A program made the translations under genes and the position numbers. Of a stretch of 64,000 nt of DNA, positions 50,795 to 60,114 are shown piece by piece. Under the pieces are notes generated by a model. The model saw only the letters and a list, made by a program, of their open reading frames with translations. It did no database searches and was not told the DNA's origin. The stretch comes from Arthrobacter sp. PAMC25284. GTDB lineage: Bacteria; Actinomycetota; Actinomycetes; Actinomycetales; Micrococcaceae. The stretch is from NCBI RefSeq assembly GCF_019443425.1, contig NZ_CP080382.1:620001-684000 (forward strand). The letters run 5' to 3'. Within the stretch, counting starts at the first letter, position 1. The number at the start of each line of letters is the position of its first letter.

Positions 50795-52414
50795 TTAGGG
50801 CCGCACCCCACGTGGCTGCCGGTCAAGGACTCCCTGCTCCAGTGCCATGCGTCGGACGAACACCGGGGCCGCGAACAAGGACGGCAGGATGATGAAGCCC
50901 ACGGGAACTGCGGTGATGACGATGAAGGATTGCAGCGCGCTGATCCCGCCGTCGCCAATGGAGATCAGCACCGCGGCTGCCACGCCCATGGTCACAGCCC
51001 AGGCGGCGCGCAGCTTCGTCGATGGCTCGCCCTCAATGGTGCACGATTGGGCAATGCTGAAGGACATGGAGTCCGCCGTGGTGGCCACAAACATGATGGT
51101 CAGGACCAGGAACGCCGTCGCAATAATTCCAGAGAAGGGCAACTGCTCGGCAATGGTCATCACCACGGCCGGCAGGCCGTCGCTGGCCAGCGGCCCGGAA
51201 ATGGAACCAGGATTCTGCTGCTCGAACATAATGCCGGTGCCACCGAGGACAGTGAACCAGAAGCAAGTGACGATCGGTGGCAGGACCGCCGTAAACAGGA
51301 TGAGTTCACGCACTGTGCGGCCGCGGGAAATGGTGGCCACGAAGATGGCCATCAGTGGTGCATAGCCCAGGAACCAGGCGAAGAAGAAGACCGTCCAGCC
51401 CGAGACCCACCCCTGGTCCGCCTGATAAAGCGAGGTGCCCACGAAGTTCTGCAGGTACACGCCGAAACCGCCGACGAAGGACTTGAAGATGTAGGCGGCC
51501 GAGCCCAGTACCAACACGGCGGCCATGAGGCCCAGTGCCAGCCAGACATTGAGGCGGCTCATCAGCTGGATGCCTTTGCTCAGGCCGGAGGAGACCGAGA
51601 GGGCAGCCAGGCCGGTGAGCACCGCGATGACGATCAGCTGCGTGCCGTAGTTGTTGGGAACCCCGAACAGCCGCGAAAGTCCGTATGAGACCTGGAGTCC
51701 CAGGAAACCGATCGGACCGACAGTACCGGCCACCACGGCAATGATGCACACTACGTCGGCCACGGTGCCGATCCAGCTTTTGAGCACCTTGCGCCCCATG
51801 ACGGGGTAGAGCAGCGTGCGCGGCCGCAACGGCATGCCCTTGGATACGGCGTGGGTCATGACGATGGCACCGAGCGAACCCAAAATGGCCCAAGCCAGGA
51901 AGCCCCAGTGCACGAAAGTCTGCCCCAGCGCGATATTTGCTGCGTCGGTCGGATCGCCACTGGGCTCACCGAAATACGGCGGACTGGAGATGTAGTGTGA
52001 AATCGGCTCCGCGGCGGCCCAGAAGACTCCGCCGCCCGCGAGGAGGGTGCACATAATCATGGCAACCCACTTGAAGCGACCGTAGTCCGGGGAAACGGGT
52101 CCCCCAAGCCGGGCCTTCGCGTAAGGGGTCAACGCCAGCGCAATGGAGCACAGGAAGGTTGCCAGCAACAGTGCTTGCCAGTAGATGCCGACCCACTTGG
52201 CGGAGAAGGCGAAGCCCTCGTTGATTGCGTCGGACGACTGCTTGGGGAAGACCAGGGTGGCGAGCACAAAGACGGCCAGTACCCCGAGGCTGGCAATCGT
52301 GACCTTGCGATCCATAATGGGCGTAGGTCGTTCGCCGACGGCGCGGCTGGTGGCTTCTTCGGAAGCCACGGGGAGACGTTCTTCCTGCCCCGTTGTTTGG
52401 ACTCGGTTTTTCAT
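50795..52414 (-). CDS. BCCT-family (betaine/choline/carnitine) transporter
   Basis: A 539-residue secondary transporter with 12 membrane helices. It has the BCCT signatures: KWVAMIMCTLLAGGGVFWAA, AAEPISHYISSPPYF, and GWTVFFFAWFLGYAPLMAIF with VATISRGRTVREL. BCCT carriers import quaternary-ammonium compounds such as glycine betaine, choline or carnitine. The start is uncertain; the ATG at 52414 is preferred over the long open frame to 52498. It is convergent with the lysR gene and most likely supplies the catabolic operon at 44.2-49.7 kb. Confidence 0.92.
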   Translation of the reverse strand: MKNRVQTTGQEERLPVASEEATSRAVGERPTPIMDRKVTIASLGVLAVFVLATLVFPKQSSDAINEGFAFSAKWVGIYWQALLLATFLCSIALALTPYAKARLGGPVSPDYGRFKWVAMIMCTLLAGGGVFWAAAEPISHYISSPPYFGEPSGDPTDAANIALGQTFVHWGFLAWAILGSLGAIVMTHAVSKGMPLRPRTLLYPVMGRKVLKSWIGTVADVVCIIAVVAGTVGPIGFLGLQVSYGLSRLFGVPNNYGTQLIVIAVLTGLAALSVSSGLSKGIQLMSRLNVWLALGLMAAVLVLGSAAYIFKSFVGGFGVYLQNFVGTSLYQADQGWVSGWTVFFFAWFLGYAPLMAIFVATISRGRTVRELILFTAVLPPIVTCFWFTVLGGTGIMFEQQNPGSISGPLASDGLPAVVMTIAEQLPFSGIIATAFLVLTIMFVATTADSMSFSIAQSCTIEGEPSTKLRAAWAVTMGVAAAVLISIGDGGISALQSFIVITAVPVGFIILPSLFAAPVFVRRMALEQGVLDRQPRGVRP

Positions 52415-52570
52415 CGTGGGATCCACAACTTTCCTGTTAGCCGGATCACGCAGGCTGCGTACGAATGAGATTAGCCTCACATCATTCACCGGGTCCAAGA
52501 CTTAGTTTGTCTACATTGATCACATGTTGATATGGATACACTCGCCCACAGCACCGTTCACTCCGCCCGT

Positions 52571-55312
52571 TCAGTCCGGGCCGTCATTTCGGTGTGACCA
52601 GCGCCGGACGAACTTCTCTGCCTCGACGATGATCAGGACAGTGGACCCCACGGCGGCGCACAGCAACCATTCCCCGCCGGTCAACGGCGTGAGTTCCAGT
52701 ATTCCGGCGGAGACCGGCCAGGTCATCACGGCCCAATGCAGCGCCAGCGCCGCGAGTGAGGTGTAAAGCAGCGGTTTGTTGGCCAACAGCCTCAGCTGGA
52801 ACAGGGACTTGGTCTCGGCCCGCGAGCTGAACACCTGGAAGAAGCTGAGCATCACGAACATGGTCAGCGCGAGTGTCCGCGCATGGGTTTCGGACGAGCC
52901 GGCGTTCAGCTCCACAATGAAGGCCAGGATCACCGCCAGTGACATCCAGGCCCCGGTAATCCCGGCCCGGAACCACAGTGTGCGCGAGAGCAAACCTTCG
53001 GCGGGCGGCCGCGGCGGCCTGGACAATTCATCACCTTCGGCGGGTTCAAACGCCAGCGCAACGTCCTGGACCCCGTTGGTGACGACATTCATCCACAGCA
53101 TCTGGACCGGCAGGAACAGCAGCGGGGTCCCGGCAAAGACGCTCAACGTCACCGCCACCAGGGCGGCGGTGCCGGTGGAGAGCAGGAAGAAAGTGGTCTT
53201 CCGGATGGCCGCGAAAATGACGCGTCCCTCCTCGACTGCATGCACGATGGTGACGAAATTATCGTCCGTCAGGACGACGTCGGCAGCCTCGCGGGCGACG
53301 TCGGTCCCCGACCGTCCCATGGCAACGCCGATGGCCGCGGCCTTAAGTGCCGGGGCATCGTTGACGCCGTCGCCCGTCACGGCGACGACGTTGCCCGAGC
53401 GCTGCAGGGCGTGCACGATCCGGAGCTTGTCCACCGGGGAGACGCGTGCGGCGACGCCGACCTGTTCGAGACGGGCCGCGAGCATGTGGTCGTCGAGCTC
53501 CGCCATTTCGGTCCCGGTCAGCGCCTTCTTGTCGACAGCCAGACCCAGCCGGCCGGCGATGGCCATGGCCGTCACGGGGTGGTCGCCGGTGATCATCATG
53601 ACCTTAATACCAGCCCGCCGGCACGCCGCGATCGCGGCAGCGACCCCGCCGCGCGGCGGATCGGTCATGCCCTCCATGCCTAGGAAAGTCAGGCCCGACG
53701 GTGGGGGCAGCGGGACGCTGAGCTCCTCGCCGTCGGCCAGTTCGCGTGACCCCGTGGCAATGACCCGCAGCCCGTCCCGGCCCATCTCCTCATTCGCCGC
53801 ATGGACCAGTGCCCCTTCCAGCGGTCCCAGGCCGTGCGGCCACGCCATCTTGTCCGCGGCGGCCAACACCGCTTCAGGGGAACCTTTGACGTAAAGGGTC
53901 CGGCGCCCGGCCGCGTCCTGGTGGACCGTCTGCGAGTAGCGCAGGTGCGGTTCGTATGGCTGGTGGGCCAGGGACTCGGCGCTGCGTTCCGGTTCGCTGA
54001 TGGCACCCCGGGCCACGGCTGTCTTGGCCATGGCGGCGTCGACGGCGTCGCCTGAGTAGTCCAGGTTTTCTTCTTCGGCCGAGAGGGTCGCTTCGTTGGT
54101 CAGCGCACCAGCCCGCAGGACGGCTCGGACCAGTGACGGGTCAGCCGGTGTGCTCTTCGCATCCTCGCCTGCTGCGGTTTCCGGGACGGCCGTTGTTCCT
54201 ACGGAAAGTTCCAGCAGCCCGCCTGTGGTCCAGATCCGCTCCACCGTCAGCCGGTTCTCGGTGAGGGTTCCGGTTTTGTCGGAGCCAATGACGGTGGTGG
54301 AACCGAGGGTTTCGACCGCCGGCAGGGTCCGGATGATGGCGTTGCGCTTGGCCATCCGCGAGACGCCAAGGCTCAGGGCGACCGTCAGAACGATGGGCAG
54401 CGATTCGGGGATGGTCGCGACCGCGAGGCCAACCGAGGTACGGAACATCGTGGACACATCGTTGCCCAGGACCAGTCCGGCGATGAAAACAAAGACCAAG
54501 GCGGCGAGCACCACCAGCCCGATTTTCCGCTCCAGACTGTGGGTGAGGAGCTGTAACGGGGTTTTGCCCTGCGGGCCCTGGACAAGCGCGTTGATTTCCC
54601 CCAAAGCGGTATTGGCGCCGGTCGCGATAACAACGCCGCTGCCCCGCCCACTGCCGACGAACGTTCCGCTGAAGGCGGTATTGGTTTTGTCCGCGTCCGC
54701 GGTGTCGGCCGGCAATGCCGCCGTGTGCTTCGTCGCGGCGTAAGGTTCACCGGTGAGCATGGACTCATCCAGCTGCAGGCCGTTGGTCTCGACGAGTCGC
54801 AGGTCTGCCGGTACCCTCTCGCCGCTCTCCAGCAGCACGATGTCCCCGGGGACCACATCGCGGCCCTGGACGACTGCTTCGGCCCCGTCACGCAACGCCC
54901 GGCACGTTGGTGTGGAGAGCGACTGCAGGGCCCGCACGTCGGCCTCGGCCTTGCGTTCCTGGACGAAGCCCAATCCGGCGTTGAGCGCGAGGATCAGGCC
55001 GATAGCGCCGGAATCCACCCAGTGCTGCTGGATCAGGGTGACCACGGCCGCGGCGAGCAGGATCCCGATTAAGGGACTGAAGAACTGGCGCAGGAGCACC
55101 CGCCACCAGGGCGTCACCCCGGCAAAGCTCAATTCGTTCGGCCCTGAGGTTTCCAGGCGCCGCGCGGCTTCGGCGGAGCTGAGCCCGTCCGCTCCCGAAG
55201 CCAGCTCGTCCAGGGCGGCACCGGGCTCCATCGTGTGCCACGGGCGGGTCAAGGGCGCCACGGCCGACCCGGCAGGTATCGACGCCGGACGACCGCTGAT
55301 GGGTGGCCTCAT
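52571..55312 (-). CDS. P2-type cation-transporting ATPase
   Basis: A 913-residue P-type ATPase. Visible: actuator motif ESMLTGEPYAATK, phosphorylation site GSDKTGTLTENRL, KGSPEAVLAAADK, ITGDHPVTAMAIAGRL and the hinge GDGVNDAPALKAAAIGVAMG. The C-terminal block has six membrane helices, placing it in the P2A/MgtA-like group that pumps Ca or Mg/other divalent ions, rather than the P1B heavy-metal group. The N-terminal segment beginning WHTMEPGAALDELAS matches the family. Substrate ion cannot be read with confidence. Not linked to neighbours by operon signs. Confidence 0.9.
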   Translation of the reverse strand: MRPPISGRPASIPAGSAVAPLTRPWHTMEPGAALDELASGADGLSSAEAARRLETSGPNELSFAGVTPWWRVLLRQFFSPLIGILLAAAVVTLIQQHWVDSGAIGLILALNAGLGFVQERKAEADVRALQSLSTPTCRALRDGAEAVVQGRDVVPGDIVLLESGERVPADLRLVETNGLQLDESMLTGEPYAATKHTAALPADTADADKTNTAFSGTFVGSGRGSGVVIATGANTALGEINALVQGPQGKTPLQLLTHSLERKIGLVVLAALVFVFIAGLVLGNDVSTMFRTSVGLAVATIPESLPIVLTVALSLGVSRMAKRNAIIRTLPAVETLGSTTVIGSDKTGTLTENRLTVERIWTTGGLLELSVGTTAVPETAAGEDAKSTPADPSLVRAVLRAGALTNEATLSAEEENLDYSGDAVDAAMAKTAVARGAISEPERSAESLAHQPYEPHLRYSQTVHQDAAGRRTLYVKGSPEAVLAAADKMAWPHGLGPLEGALVHAANEEMGRDGLRVIATGSRELADGEELSVPLPPPSGLTFLGMEGMTDPPRGGVAAAIAACRRAGIKVMMITGDHPVTAMAIAGRLGLAVDKKALTGTEMAELDDHMLAARLEQVGVAARVSPVDKLRIVHALQRSGNVVAVTGDGVNDAPALKAAAIGVAMGRSGTDVAREAADVVLTDDNFVTIVHAVEEGRVIFAAIRKTTFFLLSTGTAALVAVTLSVFAGTPLLFLPVQMLWMNVVTNGVQDVALAFEPAEGDELSRPPRPPAEGLLSRTLWFRAGITGAWMSLAVILAFIVELNAGSSETHARTLALTMFVMLSFFQVFSSRAETKSLFQLRLLANKPLLYTSLAALALHWAVMTWPVSAGILELTPLTGGEWLLCAAVGSTVLIIVEAEKFVRRWSHRNDGPD

Positions 55313-55361
55313 GAGTCCACTATTGACCGGAAACCCGTCGAGAGGAACCGTTCAGCCGGAA

Positions 55362-56117
55362 TCAGTACTCCCGGGCGCCTCCCATCAGCCCGGTAAACAT
55401 TGTCTTGTGCAGCACGTCCACATGGTTCCGCGATACATCTATGGCACCGCTGACGTCCCCGGCCCGTAGCGCTTTCACGAGCGCAATGTGGTCCCGGTTG
55501 GAGGCATGGAGCGCCTCGATCGGGTACGGAATAAAGTACGCATAGAGTTCGGCCAGGGTTTCGTTGTAGGCGTCGACCGCGCGGCCCAGTCCCGAAGCGA
55601 GCGCCACCAGCCGATGAAACTGCTCGTCGGCCTGGTGGTAGGCGGACCAGTCCGTGCACTCTGCCATTTCCCCGGTCAGCCGCTCGAGTTCATCGAGTTG
55701 GCCGGCGGTCACGTTGACGGCGGCGTAGTGGGTGACCGCGCATTCGAAGAGCAGCCTCCGGTCCACGAGGCGGTTCACTGCCTCGGACTCGGCAGGCGAC
55801 GCCGCAAGCTCCGCGAGGACCTGGCGGGGCGGATCGTCGGCGACGAACGTGCCGCCGCCGCGGCCACGGCGTCGGACCACGACTCCTTGCTCGGCCAGGC
55901 TGGCCAAAGCCCGGCGCGCAGTAATCGGGCTCACCGAGAGGCCAAGGGCAACGTCCTGCTGGTCCGGCAGGCGCTCGCCCGGTTTCAGCAAGCCCAGGGA
56001 AATAGCCAATCCGATGCGCAGCCGAACGGCATCCATCGCGCTCCGGCGGTCGATTCCGGCGAGCGCAACGGCGCCGATGGGCGAAGCGCCGGCACCGTGC
56101 TCCTGCTGACTGGTCAT
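55362..56117 (-). CDS. GntR/FadR-family transcriptional regulator
   Basis: A 251-residue GntR-type regulator. The winged HTH is GLLKPGERLPDQQDVALGLS with VSPITARRALASLAEQGVVV, and the C-terminal FCD domain has ECAVTHYAAVN, DEQFHRLVALASG and a helix with SNRDHIALVKALRAGD. Asp/His positions for metal are visible. It is divergent from the nitrilase operon at 56207 and the intergenic region holds a fitting palindrome (56150-56172), so it probably represses that operon and itself. Confidence 0.92.
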   Translation of the reverse strand: MTSQQEHGAGASPIGAVALAGIDRRSAMDAVRLRIGLAISLGLLKPGERLPDQQDVALGLSVSPITARRALASLAEQGVVVRRRGRGGGTFVADDPPRQVLAELAASPAESEAVNRLVDRRLLFECAVTHYAAVNVTAGQLDELERLTGEMAECTDWSAYHQADEQFHRLVALASGLGRAVDAYNETLAELYAYFIPYPIEALHASNRDHIALVKALRAGDVSGAIDVSRNHVDVLHKTMFTGLMGGAREY

Positions 56118-56149
56118 AGTTGTTACCTTACGGGCAACCCTCTGTCTTT

Positions 56150-56172
56150 TATTAGTTCATTCTGATCTAATA
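56150..56172. promoter_or_regulatory. Likely GntR operator in the nitrilase control region
   Basis: TATTAG (56150-56155), 11 bases, CTAATA (56167-56172): a perfect 6-bp inverted repeat, 35 bases before the nitrilase GTG. The right arm merges with TAATATAGT, a -10-like sequence, so binding would block transcription. Confidence 0.6.
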
Positions 56173-56206
56173 TAGTGCAGATCACAACGCGACTTGGAGA
56201 CACACA

Positions 56207-57085
56207 GTGCAACGCATCCTCCCCCTTATCGCCGTACAGGCACCGCCTCGGCTGATCGGCGAGCCCGTCAAGGCCTTTGCCGCCGAGGTCTCATCAGCCG
56301 TCGAGACGCACCCGGACAGCAAGCTGGTTGTCTTTCCGGAACTTCATCTCTTCGGCGATTCCTTCCCGGATCTCGCACGCACCGAGGCGCTGCAGGCCGC
56401 CGCCGAACCGCTGGATGGCCCGCGCGTCAACCAGTTGCGGGAGTTGGCAGCTGACCTCGGGATCTGGCTCGTTCCCGGCAGCGTCTGCGAGCGCGGCCCG
56501 GAGGGGCAGTTGTTCAATACCCAGCTGGTTTTGTCCCCGCGCGGAGAACTTGCAGCGTACTACCGCAAGGTCTTCCCCTGGCGCCCGTCCGAACCCTATG
56601 ACCCCGGCGACCGGTTCACCACCGTCGACCTGGACGGGATCGGCCGGGTGGGACTGAACATCTGCTATGACGCGTGGTTCCCCGAGGTATCCCGCCAATT
56701 GGCGTGGATGGGCGCCGAGGTCATTCTCAACGTCGTCAAAACCACGACGCCGGACCGCCGGCAGGAGCTCGTGCTCGCCAGGGCCAACGCGATTGTCAAT
56801 CAGCTGTTCGTCGTCAGCGTCAACTGCGCCGGTCCCACCGGACAGGGCAGGAGCCTGATCGTGGACCCGGAGGGCAACACGATCGCAGAAGCGCACGATG
56901 ACGCCCCGGCCCTGCTCGCAGCGGAGCTGGACCTGGCCGCCGTCGAACACGTCCGCGCCCGCGGAACTGAAGGCTCCGTGCGTCCCTGGTCGCAGTTCCA
57001 CTCCGGTGAAACAGCCATTGAGCTTCCCATCTACCAAGGCCGGATCGACCCGGACACCTGGGCCCCGACGTCCACCAACCGCTAA
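56207..57085 (+). CDS. Carbon-nitrogen hydrolase (nitrilase superfamily), first copy
   Basis: A 292-residue nitrilase-fold amidase with the Glu-Lys-Cys triad: VVFPELHLFG, AYYRKVFPWRPS and GLNICYDAWFPE. It acts in the cytoplasm on an amide or nitrile. GTG start at 56207; the gene lies 9 bases before the permease and is divergent from GntR. Together with the second nitrilase it should process the permease substrate. The exact substrate class (omega-amide, N-carbamoyl, nitrile) cannot be told from sequence. Confidence 0.9.
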   Translation: MQRILPLIAVQAPPRLIGEPVKAFAAEVSSAVETHPDSKLVVFPELHLFGDSFPDLARTEALQAAAEPLDGPRVNQLRELAADLGIWLVPGSVCERGPEGQLFNTQLVLSPRGELAAYYRKVFPWRPSEPYDPGDRFTTVDLDGIGRVGLNICYDAWFPEVSRQLAWMGAEVILNVVKTTTPDRRQELVLARANAIVNQLFVVSVNCAGPTGQGRSLIVDPEGNTIAEAHDDAPALLAAELDLAAVEHVRARGTEGSVRPWSQFHSGETAIELPIYQGRIDPDTWAPTSTNR

Positions 57086-57094
57086 GGAACACCG

Positions 57095-58444
57095 ATGACA
57101 ACGCAACCGACCCTCACCCGCACACTGAAGCTGCCATCCCTGGTCCTCTTCGGGCTGGCGTATCTGACACCCTTGATTGTCCTGGGGATCTTCGGCGTGA
57201 TCGCCGAAGCCACGGGCGGGGCGTCCCCCGCCGCCTACCTGATTGCTCTCGTGGCGATGCTGTTCACGGCACACAGCTACGGGCGCATGGCGGTGGCGTA
57301 TCCCGTGGCCGGTTCCGCGTATACCTATGTCCGGAAGTCCATCGACTCCCGGGCCGGATTCCTTGTGGGGTGGGCCGTCCTGCTGGATTACCTGTTCCTG
57401 CCGATGGTGATCTGGCTGATCGGCGGGTCCTACCTCACCGCCGAGTTCCCCGGCGTGCCGATCGGCGCCTGGATCGTGGGCTTCATTGTGATCACCACCG
57501 CCCTGAATGTCGTGGGCATCAAGGTCGCAGACAAGGCCAATTACGTCCTGATGGCCTTCCAGCTCCTGGTTATTGTCTTCTTCGTGGCGTTGTCCATCGG
57601 TAATGTCGTGTCCAGCTCCGGCGCTTCAGGTCTCGCGGACACACAGCCGTTCTTCAACGACACATCCAGCTTCGCGACAATTTCCGCCGGCGCCGCCATT
57701 GCAGCCTATTCATTCCTCGGCTTCGACGCTGTCACGACGCTGACCGAGGAGACGATCGAACCGCGCAAGAACATGCCGCGGGCCATCATGCTGATCGCGC
57801 TGATCGGCGGCGGCATCTTTGTGGTGGTCTCCTACATCACCCAGCTCGTGCACCCGGGCGGGGTATTCGAGGATTCCGCATCGGCGGCGAGCGCTATTGC
57901 CCTGCAGATCGGCGGACAGCTCTTCGGCGCCGTCTTCCTCGCCGGACTGGTGATGGCCCAGTTCGCTTCCGGTCTCGCCGCCCAGGCCAGCGCCTCCCGC
58001 CTCATCTACGCCATGGGCCGCGATTCGGTCCTGCCCAAGGCGGCGTTCGGGCGGCTGAGCGCCAGGTTCCACACCCCGGTCCTGAACCTGATCGTGATCG
58101 GCGTCGTCGGCCTGATCGCCATCTTCCTGGACGTCGCCACCTCAACGTCCTTCATCAACTTCGGTGCGTTCACCGCCTTCACCATGGTCAACGTCGCTGT
58201 GATCGCCCACTATCTCCGCGAACGCCGTGCAGGGAACCTCCTTAACCCGGTCAGCTACGTGGCGGTACCCGTCGTCGGGGCCATCGTGTGCGCCTACCTG
58301 CTCTCGCAGCTGGACAGTAACGCGATTACGCTGGGACTGTCCTGGCTGGGGCTCGGCATCGTGGTCCTGGCGCTGATCACGCGCGGGTTCAGGACGGCTC
58401 CGCCGGAAATGGCTGCCACCGAAAAAGAGACGGCCGCAGTTTAG
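57095..58444 (+). CDS. APC-family amino acid/polyamine permease
   Basis: A 449-residue transporter with 12 membrane helices. N-terminal GLAYLTPLIVLGIFGVIAEA and the later SFLGFDAVTTLTEETIEPRK and QASASRLIYAMGRDSVLPK are APC signatures. It imports an amino acid, amine or amide. It starts 9 bases after the first nitrilase gene and 35 before the second, forming one operon under the GntR regulator. Confidence 0.92.
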   Translation: MTTQPTLTRTLKLPSLVLFGLAYLTPLIVLGIFGVIAEATGGASPAAYLIALVAMLFTAHSYGRMAVAYPVAGSAYTYVRKSIDSRAGFLVGWAVLLDYLFLPMVIWLIGGSYLTAEFPGVPIGAWIVGFIVITTALNVVGIKVADKANYVLMAFQLLVIVFFVALSIGNVVSSSGASGLADTQPFFNDTSSFATISAGAAIAAYSFLGFDAVTTLTEETIEPRKNMPRAIMLIALIGGGIFVVVSYITQLVHPGGVFEDSASAASAIALQIGGQLFGAVFLAGLVMAQFASGLAAQASASRLIYAMGRDSVLPKAAFGRLSARFHTPVLNLIVIGVVGLIAIFLDVATSTSFINFGAFTAFTMVNVAVIAHYLRERRAGNLLNPVSYVAVPVVGAIVCAYLLSQLDSNAITLGLSWLGLGIVVLALITRGFRTAPPEMAATEKETAAV

Positions 58445-58479
58445 GCCGGGACGCTGACATCAACGGAAGAGGATCAGGC

Positions 58480-59283
58480 GTGCGCATCGCCCTTGGACAG
58501 CTCGAGTCCGGCACCGACGTCGGAGCGAACCTGGCTGCGATGGACCGCTTCGCTGAGGCCGCCGCACGCGACGGCGCCCGCCTGATCGCCTTCCCGGAGT
58601 ACGCCACCTACGAGAAAAAGATTGTGGACGCCTCGTACCCGGAGGCAGCCGAGCCCGTTGACGGTCCGGTCTGCCGCGCCCTTGCGGCCATCGCGCGGCG
58701 GCACGGCCTGGCCCTTGTCGCCGGCACCGTGGAGACGTCCGGGGATCGAGACCGTGCCTACAACACGCTGGTGGCATTCGGGCGAGGGGGCGAGCTGCTC
58801 GCCTCGTACCGGAAAATCCATCTCTTCGATGCCCAGGGCTACGGGGAGTCCCGGTTCATCAGCCCGGGACCGTCCACGGCGCCCGTCGTTTTTGCTCTCG
58901 ACGGCGTCCGCTTCGGCCTGATGACCTGCTACGACCTGCGCTTCCCCGAGCTTGCCAGGGAACTCGCGGATGCCGGGGCCGAGGTCCTGCTGGTGTGTTC
59001 CTCGTGGGTCCCCGGCGAACACAAAACCGGGCAATGGCTCGCGCTCAACGCGGCGCGCGCCATTGAAAACGGGGTGTACGTCGCTGCCCCGTGCCAGGCG
59101 CCGCCGATCTCGGTGGGTCACAGCCTGTTGGCGAGCCCCATGGGCGTGATCGAAGCGGATCTCGGACTCGAACCCGGCGTCCGCACGGTGGAGATATCCC
59201 ACGCCGCGCTGGCTTCGGTTCGGGAGCAGTTCCCGACGCCGGAACAGCGGCGGCTGGTGCCGCCGCGGCCTTCGGTATCCTAG
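58480..59283 (+). CDS. Carbon-nitrogen hydrolase (nitrilase superfamily), second copy
   Basis: A 267-residue nitrilase-fold enzyme with the triad in IAFPEYATYEKK, ASYRKIHLFDAQGYGES and GLMTCYDLRFPELA. The HLFDAQGY...ESRFISPG pattern is close to omega-amidase/Nit2-like and deaminated-glutathione amidases. It differs from the first copy of the cluster, so the two probably act in sequence or on different bonds. AGGA lies about 10 bases before the GTG at 58480. Last gene of the operon. Confidence 0.9.
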   Translation: MRIALGQLESGTDVGANLAAMDRFAEAAARDGARLIAFPEYATYEKKIVDASYPEAAEPVDGPVCRALAAIARRHGLALVAGTVETSGDRDRAYNTLVAFGRGGELLASYRKIHLFDAQGYGESRFISPGPSTAPVVFALDGVRFGLMTCYDLRFPELARELADAGAEVLLVCSSWVPGEHKTGQWLALNAARAIENGVYVAAPCQAPPISVGHSLLASPMGVIEADLGLEPGVRTVEISHAALASVREQFPTPEQRRLVPPRPSVS

Positions 59284-59349
59284 GCCGGGTGTCCTGGCGC
59301 GCAAGTGCCGTCGCGGGTGTCCTGGCGCGGAGCGCCGGTGGCGGAGCGG

Positions 59350-60114
59350 TCAGGACAGCAGTGCCTGCACTGCGACGAACACCGCGATCACGAGGACGAG
59401 GATCCCGAAGCTGCGCTCAAGGACGCGGTCCGGGATGCCGCGGCCGAAACGTCCGGCGACCACGGACGCGGCCATGGCGGCCAGCGCGAATGCTGCCGTC
59501 ACACCCCAGTCGATCTCCAGGTCTCCCAGGTGGGCTGCGAATCCGGCGATCGAGTTGATGACGATGATCACGAGGGACGTCCCCACCGTCGCCGACATCG
59601 GAAGGCCCAGAACCAGGGTCAGTGCCGGCACGATCAGGAAGCCGCCGCCGACGCCGAGCAGCCCGGTCAGGAAACCGACGACGGCTCCGGTGGCGATGGC
59701 CTTGGGCAGGCAGCGGCGCCAGTTGATCCCGCCGTCGGGAAGCGCGCAGGAGCCACCGTCGGACTTGGACGGCATCAGCATCCGGATCCCGGCAAACACC
59801 ATAATGGCGGCGAAGGCCAGCAACAGGATCTTCTGGTCCAGGAGCCGGTTGACCATGGCCCCGAGGTAGGCGGTCAGAGTTCCCGCGGCGCCGATGATCA
59901 GTGCCAGGCGCCAGTTCACCCCGGAGCGGAGCCGGGGCAGGACCGCGACGGCGGACGAGGCCCCGACGACGATCAGTGACGTCGGGATTGCTGCAGCCAG
60001 CGGCAGCCCGACGCCGTAGACCAAGGCCGGGACGGCCAGGATCGACCCGCCGCCGCCGACCAGGCCCAGCAGGGCGCCGACAACCAGTCCGAACCCGGCT
60101 GCGGAGACGATCAT
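59350..60114 (-). CDS. TauE/SafE-family sulfite exporter-like membrane protein
   Basis: A 254-residue protein with eight membrane helices in two related halves: AAGFGLVVGALLGLVGGGGS and AIATGAVVGFLTGLLGVGGG. The doubled GxxxGxxGxGG motif is the mark of TauE/SafE. Such proteins move sulfite or related sulfur anions across the membrane. It overlaps the rhodanese gene by 4 bases and is the last gene of a cst-like operon. It would remove sulfite produced by the persulfide dioxygenase. Confidence 0.92.
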   Translation of the reverse strand: MIVSAAGFGLVVGALLGLVGGGGSILAVPALVYGVGLPLAAAIPTSLIVVGASSAVAVLPRLRSGVNWRLALIIGAAGTLTAYLGAMVNRLLDQKILLLAFAAIMVFAGIRMLMPSKSDGGSCALPDGGINWRRCLPKAIATGAVVGFLTGLLGVGGGFLIVPALTLVLGLPMSATVGTSLVIIVINSIAGFAAHLGDLEIDWGVTAAFALAAMAASVVAGRFGRGIPDRVLERSFGILVLVIAVFVAVQALLS

